Source: Edaphochlamys debaryana (taxonomy: Eukaryota; Chlorophyta; Chlorophyceae; Chlamydomonadales). From it: a stretch of DNA of 64,000 nucleotides. Under the pieces are notes generated by a model, which saw nothing but the letters and a program-made list of their open reading frames with translations, was not told the origin of the DNA and did no database searches. Position numbers and translations under genes: made by a program. The DNA lies in NCBI GenBank assembly GCA_016858145.1, contig JAEHOE010000105.1, positions 1 to 64,000 of the forward strand. Reading direction: 5' to 3'. Positions 57,684 through 64,000 of the stretch are shown piece after piece (the stretch's first letter is position 1; each line of letters opens with the position of its first letter).

Positions 57684-58846
57684 CCCCTGCAGGGCGGATG
57701 CATTACGCACCCCTGTCACTTTGAGCACGAAGTTTTGGGGATAGGAGCTCTGTTGGCGCGGGCAAAGGACTGGTGGTGGTGGAGCTCAACCGCAGGCCAC
57801 GATGTGCCGGTTGCTGGGGATTCTGTCCTCCCTCCTCCGGTCCTCCCTAGGGCCGTGTAATCACCCATATATAGCCTGGAGTAGGGATCATGCCGGTGCG
57901 GTCGTCCATACTCTGGCTGCTTGAGCATCAGACGTGCCCGAGCAAAGGCAGGCCCAAGCAGGACGTAGACGACCAGGCACCCCAGCCCAGGTGCAGGGGA
58001 CGGCCAGGTTGCCAGCGGCCTCCCCCATTGGGTGCTCGTGTCTGGTTCTTGGAGCTTGGGTTATCTCAGGAGTTGTAGCTGCCTTGGGCACGGGAGTGCG
58101 GGCAACCCTCTGGGCGAGGTGCAAGGACGCTATTCCATTACGCTTAGTTGCTTGGCCACGGTAGTGCAGAGGGGCAAGGCAGCGCAAACACAGCAACAAC
58201 GCCTAAGACCCGTTTCCTTCTTGCCAAGCGCAAGTAAGCACCTCTCATCAAGGCCGTTCCACTTGTTGGGACAGGCGCGGGGCTTCACCAATGGCTGACT
58301 GCAAGCATCCCACGCCCTTTGCAGCCCTACATTACCTTATCCTACGGCTGGACCGCAAGCCGCCCTCACGCCCAACGGAGGAACGGAGCCCCACGTCTTC
58401 CTGCAACGCCTCCCCGCATTCCGGCGGCTGGGGTCCTGCAAGTCACCGTGCTTCCCCTAAGGCACGCCGGCAGCGGGCCTTAGCCCTTCTCGGCCTTGCG
58501 TTCCTGTTGCATCCTGCATCCCCCATCCCGGCTGGCTCGGCCTCGAATATCTGAGGAATCCTGGATTCTTGCCTGGTGCGTTGTGGAGGGCAATAGATGC
58601 AATGGTCACGGCACCTCGGGAAGGGGAGGGGTTCGGCGGACACGTGACAGACTTTCATTCCCCTCGTACCCCCTCATCATTCTACTGCCGTGTGCATAAT
58701 AATAATACATGAATGCCGGGATGCCTGGAGACTCCTGTACCACCAATCTACCATTCGGGATAGCCGCCCGCTTCTGTGAGTGGCCCATCATCTCGCCAAG
58801 CCCACAGCCGCACAAACACTACTCCTGCCCCCCACGAGCTGAGATC
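57684..58846. other. Spacer of the inverted repeat
   Basis: About 1.16 kb of single-copy sequence between the arms. No gene is recognised. It contains an AATAATAATAC microsatellite at about 58699-58709. Symmetry of the outer arms centres on 58256.5. Confidence 0.6.
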
Positions 58847-60584
58847 GAGGGGCCCTAGGGAGGACCGGAACACAGCCTGAAGCCCCGTCACACCCTACGG
58901 TAGTTTGTGTGCCCCTCGGGCCCGCATGCTCTATCCACGACAACCTCCGAGGGCAATGGTCTCGCCAAGCTCACAAGCTCACAAACACGCATCCCACAGC
59001 GTCCGAGCTGTGCACGGGCGGGCAGTGATTGCATCCCGCAGCCGACCAGAGGCCGAGGGAGGACGGACGCGCAACCAAACGAACCATCGCCCCTGGTCGT
59101 TTGCCGCAAGGGTTTCCATGTCTTGCCCTCGACTCCTCCCAAGAACCATGATCTCGCCAAGCCCTACAACTCACAAGCAACGCTGTCCCCTCCTCCGATC
59201 CGCGCCAGAGTGGGAGGGATGCGTCCTGCAGGGGACCGGGGGTGAAGGGAGGACAAGTGCACAGGTTCCCGCCGCAGCCCCCGCGGGTGCACCTCTCTGG
59301 CCCCCACGACCTGCTCAACACCAATTATCTCGCCAAGCCCACAGCCGCACGGGCGCGCATCCCCAAGCATGCAAACAGTGAACGGGGCAGGAAGGTATGC
59401 GGCCTACAGGGGACCGGGGCCCGAGGGAGGACGAGTGCAAAGCGGCTCGCCACACCGCCGCCCCGTGCGTGTGCCCCACCGGCCCCAACGCCCTACCTTC
59501 TAGGCACCAATCATCTCGCCAAGCCCAAAGCCGCACCAGCAACCATCCGAGCCGTAGACAGGTGGAAGGGTTGCACCCTGCAGGGGACCGGGGCCCGAGG
59601 AAGGACAAGGGCACAGCCTGCAGCCCCGTCACACACCAGAGGGGCTGTGCCCCTAGGGCCCTCACCCTCTGTACACGACAATCTCCGAGGGCCCACGCCA
59701 AGCCCACCGCCACACAGACACGCATCCCACAACATACAAGCTGTGCACGGGCGGGCAGTGATTGCATCCCGCAGCCGACCAGAGGCCGAGGGCGAGCGGG
59801 AGCACAACCAAACGAACCATCGCCCCTGGTCGTTTGCCGCAAGGGTTTCCATGTCTTGCCCTCGACTCAGCCCAAACCATGATCTCGCCAAGCCCTACAA
59901 CTCACAAGCAACGCTGTCCCCTCCTCCGATCCGCGCCAGAGTGGGAGGGATGCGTCCTGCAGGGGACCGGGGGCGAAGGGAGGACAAGTGCACAGGTTCC
60001 CGCCGCAGCCCCCGCGGGTGCACCCCACTGGCCCCCACGACCTGCTCAACACCAATTATCTCGCCAAGCCCACAGCCGCACGGGCGCGCATCCCCAAGCA
60101 TGCAAGCTGTGAACGGGGCAGGAAGGTATGCGGCCTACAGGGGACCGGGGCCCGAGGGAGGACAGGGGCACGGCCGCCCGCCCCACCATCCCCGGTGGGT
60201 GTCCACAGGTCTTGACGCCCTGGCCTTGCCTCTTCCCAAAGGCCAGTGATCTCGCCAAGCCTACCTCGTCACCAGCAGCGCTACCGCCCCATCCAAGCCT
60301 CTGTAGGGCGGGTAGGGATGAAAGGTGCAGGGGACCGGGACTCGGGGGTGGACAGGTGCACAGCCGCCCGTCCCGAACCCGAGTACCCGACCCCGAACCT
60401 GCCCGCCCCGAACCCGCATGGATGTGCATGCCTCTCCGGCCCCCATGCCCTGCCCCATCACGCCAAAGGGGCCACTGATTTTAGTAAGCCCACCGACGCG
60501 TCAGCACTCCCCTGCCTCCGAGCCATGACAGGGGTAGGCTGGGATGCGACCTGCAGAGGACAGGGACCAAAGCCGGTCGTGTCG
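58847..60584 (-). repeat. Tandem array of 172-201-bp units (right arm)
   Basis: Reverse complement of the left array, with eight clear markers (CCTGCAGGGGACCGGGG, CTCGCCAAGCCC). Outer units correspond position by position to the left arm. Near 59320-59520 the unit is a hybrid of left-arm unit types, suggesting unit exchange or gene conversion. Confidence 0.78.
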
Positions 60585-61989
60585 CCCACCCGCCCCCAGC
60601 AGAGCTGCCGCCGCTGCCTTGCGGCCACCAACGACATCAGAAGCATAACGCCTACACATCCAAGTCTCAACTGTGACGGTGTTAGCATCGAGGTCTGCTG
60701 CAGGACAGGATCGGGCCGGAGGGAGGGCAGATGCGGATCAGCCGTCACAGTAGGTTATCGGAAAGAGCCCCACGCACTCAGGGCCAGCTGCGCCGCACTC
60801 GGAGCCGCACCTTCCCAGCCAGCTGCTTCAGGGCTTTGACAGCTGGTCATGGGCTTCTCTTCCTGGGAGTTGGCTGGAAGGCAGAGTCTTAGCAGGGTGG
60901 TGCACCCATTCGGTCGCGCAGCATGCCCCCGTACCCTGAACACGGCACCGTGCTGCACGTGTCCACTGGCAAGCGATACGGTCGCTGGAGCTGCCCTGGC
61001 AGCCGTCCAGCGAGTGCCACACTCTGACTGTGTGACCTCGCATGCGGCAGGCAGCGACGAACTGCAAGTGGGGAAGGACCGCAGGGCGAAGGGGGGACGC
61101 CGAGGTGCGGAAGGGCGAGAAAGGCCCCGGCAGGCCGCCCGCTACGAGCCGCTCGCCCGCTCCACGCCAACGTCCTGTACAGACAGAAGGTGTTGAAAAA
61201 CACCAGTGCGTACAGGATAGCGCTGCAGCGCGACCTCCAAGCAATTGTCTGTCGCAGCGCAGCGCCTACGGCTATGCGAGGTTGATAGAGACAACGCTGA
61301 TCACTTGTGGTGATGGTGGCGAAGCAGTGCGGTCGCCTGAGCGTTGGGCTCAGCGCGTTAAGCATGTAGTTGACAACAACAGCTGGCGCAGCATGCAGCG
61401 GAGAGGGCAAGGGCCTCGTGATCTCCATGCTTAGCACTGACAGCAAGGAGCTTTGGCAGCTCTGTGACGTCAACGTGAAACGGCGCAGAGCTGCGGTACA
61501 GCAGCGACCTCTGAGCACCCAGGTGAGCCCCAACCCATTCAAAGCACAGTAACAGCCGTCCCAAGAGCTGCAAAAAGGCTCCAGGCTGTGTGTTGGGCCC
61601 AGGCCAGCAGCGCGCGGCTGGATGCCAGCACTGAAGACCACTGAAGAGGGCCAACGAGTCTTGGCAGCTGGACTCCTCAGCGTGGGATAGCTGCGGAGAC
61701 TGCAGGAAGCAGCCAACAGCAGGCCCAGCTGCGCTGCGTAGGCCGGTCCGCTATCGACAATGTCGTCGTGCCTGCGTTCGTGCCTGCTGTCTCCCCGCTG
61801 CTTGCTAGTCATATGTGTGCCCACCATAAAGCAGAGAAGCACCACCGTTCGCGTCAGGTTTGGGCGTGCGAAAGCATCCTCACCGGGCGCTGTTTGCGCA
61901 AACGCTCGTGCAGCATAGTCGCTTAAGCACGGGGGCTAATTGTTTTAGCTTTTGGTGGTCTGCCTGGCGGTCTTGCGGGGTAACCAGCT

Positions 61990-62126
61990 CCCGCATGCGA
62001 AAGCCCATTTTCCGGGCTTTCGCGTGCGGGAGAGGGTTCCGCACGCCAGAGCCCAATTTTTGGGCTGAACCGTGCGGAGGTTTTGTCCGCACGGCAAAGC
62101 CCAGTTTTCTGGCTGCTGCGGTGCGG
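61990..62126. repeat. Cluster of three related stem-loops (right arm)
   Basis: Mirror of 54387-54523 with the same three hairpins. The innermost base pairs and the AAAA/TTTT loops are unchanged. Confidence 0.88.
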
Positions 62127-62269
62127 GCTGCTGCTGCGGGTCTCCGGGGCGTGGCAGGACAAAGAAGGAGGAGGACACGCGTGTTCGTGTGTGTTTCGCC
62201 CCGTGCGTCGTCCGTCGCCCCGCCGCCGCCAAGCCTGCGTGCGGGCGCGCCAAAGGGACCTCATGCGAA

Positions 62270-62543
62270 AAGCCGACATAGTCGAATTATCTTGAGGGAC
62301 GGGTTGTGTGCGGTCAGCCGCATTACTGGGCCAAATTATACCTCCATCCCCTGCCCCATCGACGCACTTACCCGGGCCCTCCGACCCTCCGAACCCCCGC
62401 GCGCGTCAACGCTGCGTCGACGCACTAACCCGGATCGCCGACTTCTCCGACCCCCCACGCGCGCCTACCTGCCTGCCCGCAGTGGCCATGTGACCCCCAA
62501 GAATCGAAGCCAAATGAAAGGCCACAAGATCCGTTCGGTCTAG
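62270..62543 (-). mobile_element. CTAGACC terminus inside the right arm
   Basis: Ends with AAGATCCGTTCGGTCTAG at 62543, the inverted mirror of 53970. Together the two termini bracket 8574 bp and face each other, as the ends of one transposon would. Confidence 0.7.
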
Positions 62544-63765
62544 TCTGTCGTCTCAGTTGGCTGCGTGCTGCCGTGGTGGCGGCGTGGCGTGTTCGTGGGG
62601 CTCTCTGCGGTTCTCGGCGCTGCCCCTCTGCGCTGTTGTTGTTGGCGCGGCTTGAAGGCCGCTACAGACTTCTCAGACCGCAAGTCCTGTGCTCCGGCGC
62701 AGGCACCCCGCCTGGTGGTGACGTCTGCCGCTGTGTTCGGTGGGTTTTGCAGCCCGCAAGGGCGCCTGTGCTGAGGGTCCGCACCGTCCGGGTCCTAGGC
62801 TGGGTCAGGGTCAGGGTGCCGTGCGCACTTCTGCCTGGCCTGCCGCTGCACTTCAGCTCCTTAACACTTCAGCTCCTAAGCCAGCAGCGCCCTACTCCGT
62901 GGCCGCCTGTGCGAGGTCGTCGCCCTCCCGCCGCCTTCTGCGCCTGTGTGTTGTCGTCCCTCCATCGCGGAGCTTCGAGTTACTCGTGGCGTCGTCTTGC
63001 AACGGCTACTGCGGAGCGCCAGTTCTCTGGGCCTGTCTTCCAATCGGCTTCCGCGGTGTGATCCCGGACTCGTGGCTTGCTTGGAGCAAGCCACCAGTCG
63101 CTACAAGCCTACGTGGCTTCTACGGGAGGCGGCGCCAGGTTGGGCCGAGTGCATGTGCGTGTTCGGTCTTGGGTTCGAGGTCTGTGGCGCTGTTGCGCGG
63201 GTTATGCGTGTCGCCGGTAAGCTTTCGCCTGGATGCTCTGCGGCGTCGGCGGGGGCGCGGGGGTCGGCTTAATGGGGCGCGTTTGGCGGGTGCGGCCCCC
63301 GTGGGTGCTGGCCGTGCTCCTGCTCTCCAGCGGGGTTTTGGGCGGGCCTGGGGCAGGGCGTGGGGGGAGGCTTGCGGGGTAAGGGGGTTTCTGAGGTCGG
63401 GGTGGGCTGGGTGGGCTTGGGTGGGTGGGTGCTGGCGCAGGTTGGGAAGGGCCCTGCGTAGGGTCGTTGGTCAGTGCTGCGGGGCGTTTGTGCTGTGTGT
63501 TTGCCTGATCACTTCTCTGGCTGGCACCATGATGCGGCGCATGTGCATGAGTAGGTGGCGGCGCCAGACCTTGCGGTTGCATCTGCAGCAGACTCAATGA
63601 TGCTTCTGGCCCTTTGGGCCAGGGGCCATGGGGTTCCGAGCTGCTGCTCCGTTCAAGTCCTCCCTACCTCTGCGTTGACCGCATTGGCTCGGGGAGGCAC
63701 CCCATGTAACCGGATGCTTCCTAAAAAGTAAAGCTAGGTTGAGTGGGCCCCAAAGCGCCTCTCGC

Positions 63766-64000
63766 AGATCCACGCACACGGGCCAGCTGCCTTAGTGGGC
63801 CCGCACTGCACGTCCGTGCGCCCGTGCAGCCGATTGGGCGCTTAGTAGTTACGTGCCATGCTCCTCGGCCCCGCAGAGCACTTGACGACAGCAACCCCCG
63901 CAGTGCCCCCCCCTGGCCCCCCCCTGTTTGTGGGGTGGGGGTTGCCATACCGGTAACAGCTGTGCTGTCCGCAGATGGGGAGCGCAGGGGCTGGGTTCAT
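63766..64000. other. Right flank, no gene recognised
   Basis: Unique sequence after the inverted repeat, ending in C-rich tracts. An acceptor-like CTGTCCGCAG precedes an ATG at about 63975, but the window ends before anything can be judged. Confidence 0.3.

Larger units (their letters stand above)
58847..63765 (-). repeat. Right arm of the 11-kb inverted repeat
   Basis: Mirror of 52748-57683. The outer end is sharp: GCGAGAGGCGC of the left boundary is matched by GCGCCTCTCGC ending at 63765, after which similarity stops. Differences seen include TTACTTG versus TTACTTT near the outer ends and single substitutions around 53240-53560, 54330 and 54785 and their mirrors. Confidence 0.95.

Noticed and set aside
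56264..60249. Large Pro/Arg-rich frames over the tandem units in both arms
   Set aside because: They repeat with the 172-201-bp units, change frame between units and lack gene-like composition.
1..64000. Telomere repeats, rRNA or tRNA genes
   Set aside because: No TTTTAGGG-type runs, no rRNA core sequence and no convincing cloverleaf were found by eye; a dedicated RNA scan was not possible.

Overview
The window looks like nuclear DNA of a volvocine or Chlamydomonas-like green alga. The evidence is very GC-rich sequence, genes split by many short GT-AG introns of about 60-190 bp, a TGTAA poly(A)-type signal after the one clearly identifiable host gene, and remnants of KDZ-type DNA transposons and LINEs typical of chlorophyte genomes. 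I cannot name the species. Most of the window is repetitive; only a few stretches look like real genes.

Layout. (1) 1-17890 is one continuous satellite array with a 137-bp monomer (136-bp variant), about 130 copies. It is noisy up to about 4.6 kb and very homogeneous after that, with nested higher-order repeats (3-mer, 4-mer, 1915-bp and 2190-bp blocks). (2) 18073-20544 (minus) is a seven-exon gene related to KDZ transposases; it keeps the Cys cluster and the C-terminal coiled-coil region, lacks the catalytic core and carries one frameshift. (3) 20.5-26 kb is mostly unrecognised DNA with dispersed repeat copies and a short LINE tail. (4) About 26.08-28.13 kb and 28.64-29.54 kb are two tandem arrays (about 92 bp and 92-103 bp units) built almost entirely from small GC-rich hairpins. 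(5) 29.5-38 kb holds truncated LINE 3' ends, a second permuted copy of the 24-kb dispersed repeat, and low-complexity tracts. (6) 39203-41051 is an intact eight-exon GDP-mannose 3,5-epimerase gene, flanked on both sides by copies of a roughly 630-680 bp element that starts CTAGACCGAACGG. (7) 43662-45103 (minus) encodes an OTU-protease-like protein with a frame break. (8) 47908-50508 is a nine-exon gene of unknown function that reads in frame through to its stop. (9) 50981-52710 is a nest of element copies around a LINE fragment. (10) 52748-63765 is an 11-kb inverted repeat with arms of about 4.9 kb around a 1.16-kb spacer.

In the inverted repeat the outer 3.9 kb of the two arms show no net length difference: paired positions sum to 116513 throughout. 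Each arm carries an inward-facing CTAGACC terminus, a cluster of three strong hairpins and a tandem array of roughly 172-201-bp units. This is the most striking structure in the window. It could be a recent inverted duplication or a large transposon with very long terminal inverted repeats.

Functionally, only the epimerase can be assigned with confidence: it links GDP-mannose to ascorbate and cell-wall sugar synthesis. The rest is best read as a satellite/transposon-rich domain, possibly pericentromeric or subtelomeric (inference), with a few host genes embedded in it.
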